From the NCBI GenBank assembly GCA_019426215.1, contig CM033406.1, positions 325,001-389,000 on the forward strand: a stretch of DNA of 64,000 nt, read 5' to 3'. The position numbers and the translations under genes are program-made. The DNA is from Buddleja alternifolia (taxonomy: Eukaryota; Streptophyta; Magnoliopsida; Lamiales; Scrophulariaceae). Every line of letters begins with the position of its first letter. Position 1 is the first letter of the stretch. Under the pieces are notes generated by a model, which was given only the letters and a program-made list of their open reading frames with translations, was not told where the DNA came from and did not search any database. Positions 23,201 to 34,241 of the stretch are shown here, one piece after another.

Positions 23201-23574
23201 TAATGTAATTTTATATTTTCGAAAGATTATTCGTATAAACGTTATTGTTCTAATACAATTTTTTATTTCAATTTTGTAGTGCTCCATGCAGTTAAATGAC
23301 AAAGATTGTAGCTTCTTTGTTATGAAATTCATGAAGGATATTAATAGCCACGGAGAATCTACAATCCCACCAGCGGTATGCATAATCCTAATTAATACTC
23401 ATCATCAAATTCTAATTTCCCTTTATAAGTTATTAAACCTTTGTTGTGTTTTCAATCTCTATCATGCAGTACTTTCCTGATTGTCAATACGTCACTTACT
23501 CTATGGAGCAACTTGATGAAGTACGTTGCGAATTGGCACAATACATTTTCCAATGCGCTTTTGGTATGGTGTAA
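20298..23574 (+). pseudogene. ORF2: Transposase_24/Ulp1 gene, splice sites lost (outer element)
   Basis: Exons match those of the inner copy: 20298-20561, 20671-20874, 20959-21051, 21143-21271, 21372-21701, 21794-22060, 22168-22490, 22599-22783, 22876-22986, 23118-about 23210, 23280-23375, 23488-23574. Damage: the acceptor before exon 3 is AA instead of AG (20958), the donor after exon 6 is AT instead of GT (22061), and the acceptor before exon 12 is AA instead of AG (23487). Exon 8 has a one-base deletion leading to a stop (about 22670), and exon 10 is altered near its end. The catalytic region remains readable: GHW, YYLDSL and KDCSFFVM, so Cys is kept although the following Gly is Ser. An alternative acceptor CATGCAG at 23469 could serve exon 12. 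Confidence 0.85.
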
Positions 23575-23892
23575 GTTGTAAATTGTTGTAGATTTTTATT
23601 TGATTTATTGTGTTTAATTGATTGTAAACTCGTTATCAGTTTTTGGAGATTATACGTAAAATTTGATTTGTTGGAGATTATGCGAATTGCAACAATACAT
23701 TTGTTGGTTTTTGTTGTTAGAGATGATCATTTAATTTGGTGAAGTTAATTTTGGGTTTCACGTTTGTTGTTTCTGTTGAATTGATTTTATGGTTTGTTGT
23801 GTTAGTGTGTTGAATTTTGAACTTGTGGGAAGCTGGTTACAATAAATTTTGTACAGTACAGCAAGAAAAAAAATTAAAAAAAAATAAAAAAT
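23575..23892. other. AT-rich spacer, outer CACTA
   Basis: Low-complexity T-rich DNA between ORF2 and the right subterminal repeats. Nothing further seen. Confidence 0.5.
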
Positions 23893-24166
23893 ACACCTAT
23901 TATAGCGATTTTTCACAAAACCGCCAAAATAGGTAAAACCTATTATAGCGGTTTTGTGAAAAACCGCTATAACATGTTTAACCTATTATAGGGGTTTTTC
24001 AAACAACCGCTATAATAGGTTGACCAATTACAGCGGTTCCGAAAACAACCGCTGTAATTGGTCCCTATTACAGCGGTTCAAAAACCGCTGTAATTGGTCT
24101 AACCAATTACAGCGGTACCTGTTACAGCGGTTAAAACCGCTGCAATAGGTCATTTCTGTAGTAGTG
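23893..24166. repeat. right subterminal repeats and TIR, outer CACTA
   Basis: Units change along the block. The inner ones read TTATAGCGGTTTTG...AAAACCGCTATAA; the outer ones read TTACAGCGGTT...AACCGCTGTAA. It ends CATTTCTGTAGTAGTG at 24166, the inverse of the left terminus with a few differences. Confidence 0.85.
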
Positions 24167-24169
24167 AGA

Positions 24170-24197
24170 ACTCATATCATAAGTGCACTAATGGAGA
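24170..24197 (+). repeat. P1 3' LTR, segment 2 (28 bp)
   Basis: Continues segment 1 after the AGA duplication: ACTCATATCATAAGTGCAC then TAATGGAGA. The reverse complement of the relative near 61700-61750 reads across both insertion points. Confidence 0.85.
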
Positions 24198-26302
24198 TGT
24201 TGGGAAATACACATATAGCTCGACTATGCACAACGAAAAATGAAAATTTTAGTTTCTAGGATTTAAACTCGAGTTTATTAATCCTACGAGCTTATCACGT
24301 ATCATAGGCTTGCGCATCTCTACACTAATTATTTAAAACTTAAATAATGAAGATCTTACCTTATTCGATTTTTCGCAAAAATCGAAGAGTTTCTTCTTCC
24401 TTAACGTAAGCTCCCTAGCTTGCTCCTCGTTCTTTAAATTGACTCCTTCGTTTTTCCCTTTGATGAATATTTTAAATTCCTCCACAAAAAATGCCTTTGA
24501 TCGGATTCTTGATTTACTTCAGAGACCCAAGTGTTTCTCTTCTAAAGTTGACCCATACCCTGGATATCCACTCGTTTATAATCTTTAGCTATGTTGATTT
24601 ATAAAGGTTTATTCTAACTTTAAGGAATAATGTATGGGATTAAGGTGAAAGCAAAAAATTACTTCTCTAAATATTTGGAAGAATTCTTGAATTCAAGATC
24701 TTGATGAATAATCAAGAACTCAAGAACTTGTATGTGGAGAGAGAGAAACGATTTTCTATGCTAGAGGAACGAAATTTTTTGGCTTGTGAAGCTATTAAAA
24801 TTTCATTCTCTACATATCCTATATATAGGATAAGGTTCTTGTAATTCTTTTCCATGTAGAACTCTTCTACATTAAATCTTTTCCATGTAGGAATAGAAGA
24901 CTAATTAGTTCCCAAATAGAACTCTTCTATTTTAATTAGTTTTCTTTCTCTCTAAGAAATCTTAATTCTTTCTAGAAGAAATTTAATTAAACTCTTTAAT
25001 TATTTTCCTCCACCAAATTTTTGGCCAATGCTTAATAAAATATGCCTTAAATAATTAATTCACCATACTAGATTAATTAAAAGTCACTTCCAATTAATTA
25101 AATGCTTTCTAGACTTAAGCTTAATTAAATTGGTCTTATCAACTTAATTAATTTATTTATCCAACACTTGAATAAATAAAAGTCTTAATTAATTAATCTA
25201 ATTAATTCAGTATATTAACTCAACTACTTTGAATTAAATTTCCTTAGTTACGAAATGGATTTGTCCGAGAATTGTGTGTGACTTTTTAGGTTCACCAACA
25301 TATTTGTAATGGGTTCATAACCTTTATGATTTAATTTGGACAATTAAATTGTCTCGATTAATTAAGCACTTTTAATTAACCATCTTATTATTTAATCTCC
25401 ATTAAATATAAGATACCCATAAATTAAAGAAAAGTTTCTAGCTACTTATCTTGAAGACCTAGATGTAGGTGATTCAAAGTGAACCTTTCCAATCGCGCAT
25501 TCCATGCAAGTGAGATTCTTCCATCAACTAATTTTCCAATTGAATTAAGGATTGAGGAATCTTATTGGTAGATATCCTTGTAAATTAAATCTTAATAATT
25601 CAAGTGTGTTTGACTAGTGATTAATTAATTCAAGAAACTCATTTATTAATTAATTACTTACTTGCCTTGACCAAGGACTGACTTGGTCAAATCACTTAGA
25701 ATATTATAGGAAATTCACTTGTTCATCTAGACAAGTGATGGATCCTTTGTTGTCAACACCAACCTCCATATACGAGTCACTACACTCAATCACCAGTCCA
25801 TATGTGTCCTTGTAAAAGAACTGGCATAAGAGTCAAAATGCAGTGAGTCAATATATAAGATTACTATGATGACTCAAGTCAAAGAATTAATCTTGCACTA
25901 TCGTGATTAAGAAAACCCTAATTCTACATATGCATAAATAGTTCTAATTTACAAAGTTTTAGTTAGGGTAATCAGCGAACTTATTCTCAACAAGCACCCG
26001 CGTATGTGCATTTGTGTCAACTACTCTAATGTCTATAAAATCACCGCCTTAGAGACTTGTTTTATGACTTGGACAGTATTTAGAAATCACAGCCTTAAAG
26101 ACTTGTTTATGATATCCATCCAATGAGATATCAAGCCTCATAGCTATATGTGAATTTTAGAGACTTCATTACACATTTATAACAATATATACATAAGATG
26201 AAGAAATGCCTTTTATTAATATAATGTAAAACAAAATTGTTTATTACAAGAATAGATAAAGAAAGCCTATCTAGGATTGGCTTGCAGGGCACTATCCTAA
26301 CA
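24198..26302 (-). repeat. 3' LTR of Q
   Basis: 2,105 bp, matching 42945-45113 over its length with scattered differences; 42945-45113 has an extra segment near 44797-44870 (GGGACATTCTCTAATTAAG...). A palindromic TATA-like CCTATATATAGG lies at 24818-24829. AT-rich; no gene. Confidence 0.93.
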
Positions 26303-26314
26303 ATCTCCCACTTG
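26303..26314 (-). other. polypurine tract of Q
   Basis: On the minus strand CAAGTGGGAGAT precedes the LTR start TGTTAGG; this is the plus-strand primer site. Confidence 0.8.
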
Positions 26315-26316
26315 CA

Positions 26317-27253
26317 CTAGAGCCAACCTCCTTGGTATCTAAGACCCTTCTTCTCAAGATGTCCTTCTAATACATTAAGAGATAAGGGCTTAGTTAGTGG
26401 ATCCACTATGTTCTCCGTTGTGTCGACTCTTTCCACGCGTACATCACCTCTACCAACAATCTCTCGAATCAGATGGTATCGCCTCTCTATGTGTTTGGAT
26501 CTTTGATGAGACCTCGGCTCCTTTGCTTGAGCAACGGCGCCATTATTGTCACAGTACAGAGGTACTGGATCGACAATGCTAGGGACTGCACCCAACCCTT
26601 AGATGAAGTTCCTAATTCAAACAGCTTCCTCTGCTGCATCAGATGCATTTATGTATTTAGCCTCCGTTGTGGAATCCGCAGTAGTTTTCTGTTTGGAACT
26701 CTTCCAACTTACTGCTCCACCATTGAGGGTGAATACAAACCCCAACATTGATTTCAAATCATCCACCTCAAATTGGAAACTAGAGTCAGTGAACCCTTCT
26801 AGTTTCAATTCTCCACCGCCGTATATCAAAACAAATCCTTAATCCTTCTCAAGTATTTGAGGATTGTTTTTACGGCTACCCAGTGCAACTCACCTGGGTC
26901 GGACTGAAAACAACTCACTACACTTAATGCATGAGCCACATTAGGCCTTGTACATAACATTGCATACATAATACTTCCTATGGCAAAGCATATGGTATAT
27001 GAGCCATCCTATCTCGTTACTAGGGTGTCGAAGGACACATGGATCGAGAATATCGGATCCCATGACTCATAGGAAAAATCCTTTCTTTGATTCCTCCATA
27101 CTAAACCTTTTTAGCATTTTTTCTATAGTATATTGACTGAGACAATCCTATCATCTTTCTTGATCTATCTCTTTAGATTTTGATTCCTAAAATGTAGGAT
27201 GCATCTCCTAAGTCTTTCATGGAGAATTTGGTGGATAACCATAATTTAGTCGA
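26317..27253 (-). pseudogene. copia RT end and RNase H (Q), broken
   Basis: RNase H is recognised from SSKQKTTADSTTEAKY, LYCDNN, KHIERRYHLIRE and DPLTKPL. One in-frame TAA at about 26614-26616 splits two otherwise continuous parts (26617-26829 and 26317-26595). From about 26843 to 27253 the end of the reverse transcriptase and its link to RNase H can be followed only with frame changes. Confidence 0.85.
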
Positions 27254-28252
27254 TTACATCATTCCTACATCATTCCCAATGAGTAGAATATCATCAACAT
27301 AAAGTACTAAGAATGTCACTGCACTCCCACTGACTTTCTTGTACACACATGGTTCATCTTCGTTTTTAATAAAACCATACATCCTTATAGTTTCATCAAA
27401 ACAGATGTTCCAACTTCGGGATGCATGCTTTAGTCCATATATGGACTTTTGGAGTTTGCAAACCTTTTGCTCACTCCCTCTAGATATGAGACCTTCTGGT
27501 TGTTTCATGTAAATCTCTTCCTCTATGTTTCCATTGAGGAAGGCAGTTTTCACATCCATCTTCCATATTTCATAATCATAATGAGCAGATATTGCAAACA
27601 AAATCCTAAAGGATTTAAGCATTTCTACTGGAGAAAAGGTTTCTTCATAGTCAATACCCTTTCTTTGAGTGTAACCTTTTGCCACTAGCCTAGCTTTATA
27701 GGTCACTACCTCTCAATTTTCTCCAAGTTTTTGCTTATAGATCCACTTACAACCAATGGATACTATACCTTTAGTGGATTTACCAAGGTCCATACCTCGT
27801 TGGAGTACATGGAGTCCATTTCAGATTCCATGGCAATTTGCCACTTCCCCAAATCAATATCACATATTGCTTCTTTGTAGCTTCTTGGATCTTCATCCAC
27901 TTGAAGCTTCTCCTTATTACTTTCTAGTAATATACCATACCTCTCAGGTGGCCCTCGGATCCTTTCTGATCTTCTCGGAGGTTGTGTGTTAGATATTTCA
28001 GTGTTTTCTTGTTTTTGTGTTTCCAAAGTTTGTGAGATAATTTGTGGTTCTTGAACTTCTTCAAGTTCTATGATCTCGCCCTTTCTATCTAATAAAAACT
28101 CCTTCTCTAAGAAGATGGCATTCCTTGAAACAAGCACCTTTTGTTCCAATGGATCATAGAAGTAGTACCCCGCAGTTTCTTTAGGGTACCCCACAAATTT
28201 ACATAAGCTAGACTTAGACTCTAACTTATCTCCCACTAGCCTTTTCACGTAG
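27254..28252 (-). pseudogene. copia integrase end and reverse transcriptase (Q)
   Basis: 28252-27763 holds the end of integrase (FVGYP, YYFYDP) and the start of RT (up to SMYSNEVWTLV). 27706-27254 continues RT with YKARLVAKGY, DVKTAFLNG, SIYGLKHASRSWN and the catalytic YVDDILLIGN (about 27285-27310). The two parts are in different frames. The upper edge is the target site of the gag-only element; sequence continues at 33545 in the codon series ...GCSAY|VKRL. Confidence 0.88.
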
Positions 28253-30015
28253 TGTTGGTCCCAAGTCGCATACGAAAGGGTCTAGAAGGGGGGGGGGGGG
28301 TTGAATAGACCCTGAAGACTTTTTCAACTTCAAAAAGATTCATATTCAAAGGTTTTGGACGCTTGAAATATAGACGTTTGACTAAGCGTTTACTTGAAAT
28401 ATAGACGCTTTGGCAGAGCGTCTAATGAAGACTATTTTTAGAAAGTTAACTTAGACTTTAAGATTTGAATACTTTAACCAAATAGGTTTAAGCGTTCAGT
28501 TCTTTGATCAGTGTTAGCACAACGAAATTGATTTTATAGTCTTCTCTTTCAAAGTTTTAGCGTCACAGAAAATATCTTAGTTGCTTAGCGTTTGATTGTG
28601 TTTTACTTAATCAATTTATGTAATGATATGATGATAAGAAAATTGACTGTAAATTAAATAACATAATAATTGTAAGGTTCGTAGGGTGGTGTAATCCCAA
28701 GTACGTCCTACTTCTCCTTGAACACTCGGAGGCAATCCACTAAGATGATTCTCAAAGAATCACACAGAAACTTCTACAAATTAGGGAGAGATGAATGTCG
28801 ATGACTTGAGCTCCTTGGTCACACAGATTTCTGCTACAAGACACTTTTATCCTCAGAAGATGATCTCGAGCTCCTTGATCACATAGATTTCAGGTCCAAT
28901 AAAGACCTTCTTCAAGAAGCTTCTTTTACACAAAAATACTGCTTGTGAATCAACAAACTTTCTCACTCAGATGAAAGGTGTTGAGGGTTTATTGTAACAG
29001 GTTTGTTTGATGTTGGGAAGTTCAAACAACTTGGGATATCTCAATAATAGTGTAGGGTTCTTATATGAAGATGTTTGAGATATCGGTGACTGTCTTTGGA
29101 ATGTATTTGAGAAGTTTGATGGATTTTGACTATGGGGTTTGCAAGCTTTTCTCTCAAATTATTTCTCAGCTCTCTCTCTCTTTTTTTTCTTCTTTTTCTT
29201 CTTTTCCACCACATCCTAGAGTATGCTGAAGGGTACTATTTATAGAGATTCTTGAGATTTGTCCGTTGGACTTAATCAGACGCGTGTCTCTCACGCAGCG
29301 CGTCAAATAGTCTCATTCTGACATTCCTGAAAATCTGCTGGTTCCGATTGGACAGGAGCAGGTTTGAACTCTGAAAGGCTGACAGTCTAGTCAAAAGGTG
29401 GCTTGTCCACAAGTCATACTGTCTTGTTTACATTTAATGCACTTATCAAGCATTTAATGCATTTCGAATTTATTTTCCGTTAGAAATAAATGTTCGTTGG
29501 TGATTGCATTTAAGTCCTTGATAACTTGGGTTTTATCCTTCAGGTGAATCTGAAAGTTGGACGCTTGAGTCACTTGGACGCTTGAGATCAGCTGAGCGCT
29601 TGAAATCGCTGAGTGCTTGAAATCGCTGAGCGCTTGAAATCGCTGAGCGCTTGAAATCGCTGAGCGCTTGAAATCAGCTGAGCGCTTGAAATCGCTGAGC
29701 GCTAGATTCACAAATCCTGAAACAGTTCTCTAGCATTTGACAGACGTTTGGAACAAATTTTCATCTTCTCTTGACTTCAGACGCTTGAATCTTCAACTTC
29801 ATCTTTGATAGACTCGCCCAGAATTCTATCAGCGACTCGGTATCTAATTCTAAGTCTAAAATCTACAAAGATAAAAATTACAAGCGTAGCAAATTAATAA
29901 ACTTTCAAACGCTTATAAATATATTCTATGAAAGTACAAACTTGCATTATTTTGGGGTCTAACATAAAATCCTATCTTGTCATCATCAAAACATCTAACA
30001 TGAAATTTCCTAACA
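28253..30015 (-). repeat. 3' LTR of gag-only element
   Basis: Plus-strand start TGTTGGTCCCAAG, end TTTCCTAACA. It holds a run of about 12 G near 28290 and a minus-strand TATA box (CTATAAATAG, 29236-29245). A short tandem series of CGCTGAGCGCTTGAAAT units lies at about 29590-29705; the other LTR has fewer units there, which accounts for most of the length difference. Confidence 0.93.
29236..29245 (-). promoter_or_regulatory. LTR TATA box
   Basis: CTATAAATAG on the minus strand, found at the matching place in the other LTR (32832-32841) and in related solo LTRs. Likely start of element transcription downstream. Confidence 0.55.
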
Positions 30016-30898
30016 ATTTCCCCCTTTTTGATGATGTCAAGACTTTAACTCTTATAATTCTTTTATAATTTAAGAGTTGAAAGAAAAGCCCATAATAATA
30101 TAAGTTAGCTTTTTGAAAGTTAGATAGGTTAGCTAATGTTAGATTAGCTTCAACAAGATGTTTCAGCGATAAATCATTCATTCATATATATGGAATTGAG
30201 AGCGTATATGATTTATATTGAAATGATGAATACGTGCCTTTTCTTTCTCTTTCCCCTTAAACTGCTTTTCTTTCTCTTCTTCCCCCTTCTTGTCATCATC
30301 AATGGAAGACAACAGTTCAAGCGATACTCTGAAGCTTGAGGAGGAGGACCAGTTGGTGTGGGAAAAAACTCGGCCACTTCTATTGACCGCTCAGCGTCCA
30401 CAGTCGCTTCCATGTCTGGAAGGGCCGTGTAAACAATATCCTATAGCGATTTCCACAACCATTGATACCACTTGATGGTAAATCAACATCCAACTATGTC
30501 TGCCTTCTCAAGACATTTAAAAAAGTTATGCATGATTTTATAAAATGTTTTTATTAAGTGTTGAAGGGAATATTCAACGCTTAACATATATATGATTTGA
30601 TGATACCACTTGTTGTAAAATTTATGTTGATGCTTGAAATCAAATTCTTTTTATGTTTGAGCGTCTAACATATCATGCACAAATAACTATAAGCGTTGAT
30701 GATCTATGAATATGAAAACAGTTTTTGATCATTGACGCTTACACATGTGTACAAGTACAATTTTAAGGTTCCCTCTAAATTTGATATCTTGTAACAATTT
30801 TAAAAAAATGCTTTTAGACAATATAATAACGTGGATTCCCCCTACATTATATGTCTAATGAAAATATGAAGCATAATGATTAAGGGTTTAAATCATAC
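30016..30898 (-). other. polypurine tract and non-coding 3' part of gag-only element
   Basis: On the minus strand CATCAAAAAGGGGGAAAT (30016-30033) leads into the LTR. The rest, between the gag stop and the tract, has no recognisable domain. A 66-codon frame at 30213-30413 is rich in Lys and Arg and looks like chance. Confidence 0.6.
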
Positions 30899-31759
30899 CT
30901 AGTTTTGGAATGAAGAACAGAATTTTCTCTTTTCATATCTCAGAAATATCTCAAATTTCTTGACCAATAAATCCATTTCCTGATCCTCATTTGATCCTGT
31001 CGCTTCCACCTCACTGATTGATTTTCCCTTGTTATTGGTTGTAGCGATTAAGGCTCCGGACTCAGTCGCTGAAGACGAGGTGTAGCCGACTTCTCCTAAT
31101 TCGAATTCAAAAGCCTTTAGCTCCGAGAACACATGTTCTGGCGTAATAATGTCCAACATTTGTGATTCTCTCATTGCTATAGTCTTTATCAAATATTTGC
31201 TCGGGAGACTTCTAAAAATCTTTTTAACCATTTCCTTATTGGTCAACTCTTTATCCAAAGACGATAACTCTGTAATAAGCGACGTAAATCTTGCATCCAA
31301 TTGATCTAGCGTCTCGCTTGGCAACATCTTAAAATGCTCAAATCTTTGCATGGCTATGGAGAGCTTGTTCTCTCTTATCTGTGTTGAACCTTTACACATA
31401 GTGGCTAACTTATCCTAAATTTCCTTAGTCGTAGAGCACGACTTGACCTTATTGAATAAGTTATCATTGTCTCCAATAGCTGTATGTAGAGCGTTCCGTC
31501 CAACATTATCTAGATTTGCTCTTCGACGCTCATTAGCTGACCACTCATGCTTTGGCTTCTCAACATAACCATCTGGAGTCGCTTCAGTCGCTCCAGGCGC
31601 TCTAGTGATGATTTTAAATATTCGAATCGGTCCATCTGAAATGATGTCACGCATTTCATCATCACAAGCACAAAGATAAGCAACTTTGACCATCCATGAG
31701 TCATAATTTAACTCGGTCAACTTAGGAACTTTTGAAATGCCATGAAATTTTTCAAGCAA
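30899..31759 (-). pseudogene. copia-type gag (UBN2-like), one nonsense codon
   Basis: Gag forms the particle in which reverse transcription takes place. From ATG 31757-31759: a start MLEKFHGISKVPKL, then NYDSWM and the charged middle typical of the gag-polypeptide/UBN2 family. A single TAG at 31415-31417 interrupts it, after which the same frame runs on to 30899, about 286 codons in all. The relative at 63365-64000 has Trp (KEIWDKLA) at this position, so TGG to TAG is the simplest reading. No zinc knuckle is seen after it. Confidence 0.85.
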
Positions 31760-31817
31760 CTAATTTTTTTAAAAAATTGGATCGAAACAAGCAGGTACGC
31801 TCGGAAATTTTAAAAAT

Positions 31818-31829
31818 GCTCTAATACCA
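31818..31829 (-). other. primer-binding site of gag-only element
   Basis: TGGTATTAGAGC on the minus strand, two bases from the LTR. It differs by one base from the plant initiator tRNA-Met complement TGGTATCAGAGC. Confidence 0.8.
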
Positions 31830-31831
31830 CT

Positions 31832-33544
31832 TGTTGGTCCCAAGTGGCATACGAAAGGGCCTAGAAGGGGGGGGGGGGTTGAATAGACCCTGAAGTCTTT
31901 TTCAACTTCAAAAAGATTTGTATTAAAAGGTTTTGGACGCTTGAAATGTAGACGCTTAACTAAGCGTTTGCTTGAAATATAGACGCGTTTACTCGAAATA
32001 TAGACGCTTTGGCTGAGCGTCTAATGTGGACTGTTTTTAGAAAGTTAACTTAGACTTTATGATTTGAATACTTTAACCAAATAGGTTTAAGCGTTCAATT
32101 CTTTGATCAGTGTTAGCACAGCTGAATTGATTTTATAGTCTTCTCTTTGAAAGGTTTAGCGTCACATAAAATATCTTAGTTGCTTAGTGTTTGATTGTGT
32201 TTTACTTAATCAATTTATGTAATGATATGATGATAAGAAAATAAACTATAAAGTAAACAACACAATAATTGCAAGGTTCGTTGGGTGGTGTAATCCCAAC
32301 TAGGTCCTTCTTCTCCTTGAACACTTGGAGGCAATCCACTAAGATGATTCTCAAAGAATCACACAGAAACTTCTACAAATTAGGGAGAGATGGATGTCGA
32401 TGACTTGAGCTCCCTGGTCACACAGATTTTTGCTACAAGACACTTCTATCCTCGGAAGATGATCTCGAGCTCCTTGATCACATAGATTTCAGCTCCAATA
32501 AAGACCTTCTCCAAGAAGCTTCTTTTACACAAAAATACTGCTTGTGAATCAACAAAATTTCTCACTTAGATGAAAGGTGTTGAGGGTTTATTGTAACAGG
32601 TTTGTTTGATGTTGGGTAGTTTAAACAACTTGAGATATCTCAATAATAGCGTAGGGTTCTTCTATGAAGATATTTGAGATATCGATGACTGTCTTTGGAA
32701 TGTATTTGAGAAGCTTGATGGATTTTGGCTATGGGGTTTGCAAGCTTTTCTCTCAAATTATTTCTCAGCTCTCTTTTTTTTTTTTTTTTTACTTCTTTTC
32801 CACATCACATCCTAGAGTATGCTGAAGGTTACTATTTATAGAGATTCTTGGGATTTTTCGGTTGGACACAATCAGGTGCGTGTCCCTCACGCAGCGCGTC
32901 AAATAGTCTCATTCTGACATTCCTGAAAATTTGCTGGTTCCGATTGGACAGGAGCAGGTTTAAACTCTGAAAAGCTGACAGTCTAGTCAAAAGGTGGCTT
33001 CTCCACAAGTCATATTATCTTGTTTACATTTAATGCACTTATCAAGCATTTTATGCATTTTGAATTTATTTTCCATTAGAAATAAATGTCCGTTGGTGAT
33101 TGCATTTAAGTTCTTCATAACTTGGGTTTTATTCTTCAGGTGAATCTGAAAGTTGGACGCTTGAGTCGCTCGGACGCTTGAGATCAGCTGAGCGCTTGAA
33201 ATCAGATGAGCGCTTGAAATCGGCTGAGCGCTAGATTCACAAATCCTGAAACAGTTCTTTAGCGTTTGACAGACGTTTAGAACAAATCTTCATCTTCTCT
33301 TGACTTCGGACGCTTGAATCTTCAACTTCATCTTTGATAGACTCACCCAGAATTCTATCAGCGACACGGTATCTAATCCTAAGTCTAAAATCTACAAAGA
33401 TAAAAATTACAAGCCTAGCAAAATAATAAACTTTCAAACGCTTTTGCATATATTCTATGAAAGTACAAACTTACATTCTTTTGGGGTTTAACATAAAATC
33501 CTATCTTGTCATCATCAAAACATCTAACATGAAATTTCCTAACA
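31832..33544 (-). repeat. 5' LTR of gag-only element
   Basis: 1,713 bp, near-identical to 28253-30015 apart from scattered substitutions and fewer GAGCGCTTGAAAT units. G-run near 31867; TATA box at 32832-32841. Confidence 0.93.
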
Positions 33545-34241
33545 CATAGGCTGAACAACCCCATACTCTAAGATATTGTTATGAGGCTGATTTACCCCGC
33601 CATAACTCATAAGGCATTTTGGGCACTGATTTGGAGGGCAATCTATTTAATAGATAAGTCGTAGTTTCTAAGGCATAACCCCGAAAGATGGAGGAACATC
33701 AGTGAAACTCATCATGGAACGGACCATATCCAATAAAAGTTATATTCCTTCGCTCAGACACCACATTCAATTGAGGTGTTCCAGGAGGATTCAACTAAGA
33801 GAGAATCCCATTCTCTTTAAGATAACTAAGGAATTCGTCACTTAAGTATTCTCCTCCCCTATCAGATCGAAGTGCCTTAATACTATGACTTAGTTTTTTT
33901 TCTACTTCATTCCTAAACTCTTTAAACTTGTCAAAAGCTTCAGATTTGTGTTTCATAAGGTACACATATCCGTACCATGAATAATCATCGTTAAAAGTAA
34001 TGAAGTAAGTACACCTTCCTTTAGCACTTCTACTAAAAGAACCACAAACATCCGATTGGATCAAATCCAAAGGATGAGTGGCACGTTCCACTTGTCCTAC
34101 AAATGGTGAATTGGTCCTTTTTCCTTTAAGACAAGATTCACAAGTAGGCATGGTTTCCTCTTCCTTAAGGTCGAGTAAACCTTCCTTTGCCAATTTGTGC
34201 ATTCTTTCTTTGAAAATATGTCCTAGTCTAGCATGCCACAT
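33545..34241 (-). pseudogene. copia integrase (Q), broken
   Basis: 34241-33795 reads WHARLGH and CESCLKGK (zinc-binding HHCC), IQSDVCG (first Asp) and LRSDRGGEY (second Asp). The remaining third with the catalytic Glu and LNRLPSKSVP (33545-33790) needs frame changes. It joins 28252 when the gag-only insert is removed. Integrase inserts the DNA copy into the genome. Confidence 0.87.

Larger units (their letters stand above)
5000..24166 (+). mobile_element. outer CACTA (En/Spm) transposon
   Basis: Begins CACTACTACAAAAATACAC and ends with the inverted form TTTCTGTAGTAGTG. It is flanked by a 3-bp target duplication AGA (4997-4999 and 24167-24169), as expected for CACTA elements. The P1 LTR sequence continues across the excised site. 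Total 19.2 kb, of which 10.0 kb is the inner CACTA inserted in its leader intron. That leaves about 9.1 kb with subterminal repeats at both ends, a TNP2-type transposase pseudogene (16509-19653) and a Transposase_24/Ulp1 gene (20298-23574). Both genes are decayed, so this copy is not expected to supply transposase. Confidence 0.95.
28253..33544 (-). mobile_element. gag-only LTR retrotransposon (TR-GAG-like), complete
   Basis: Two LTRs of 1,763 and 1,713 bp enclose only 1,816 bp of internal DNA. That DNA has a primer-binding site, one gag-type gene and a polypurine tract, with no protease, integrase, RT or RNase H. Flanks are CGTAG (28248-28252) and CATAG (33545-33549), a 5-bp target duplication with one change. 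It lies in the integrase gene of Q. This layout fits the class described in plants as terminal-repeat retrotransposons with a GAG domain, which depend on enzymes from other elements. It could also be a deletion derivative of a normal copia. Confidence 0.9.
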
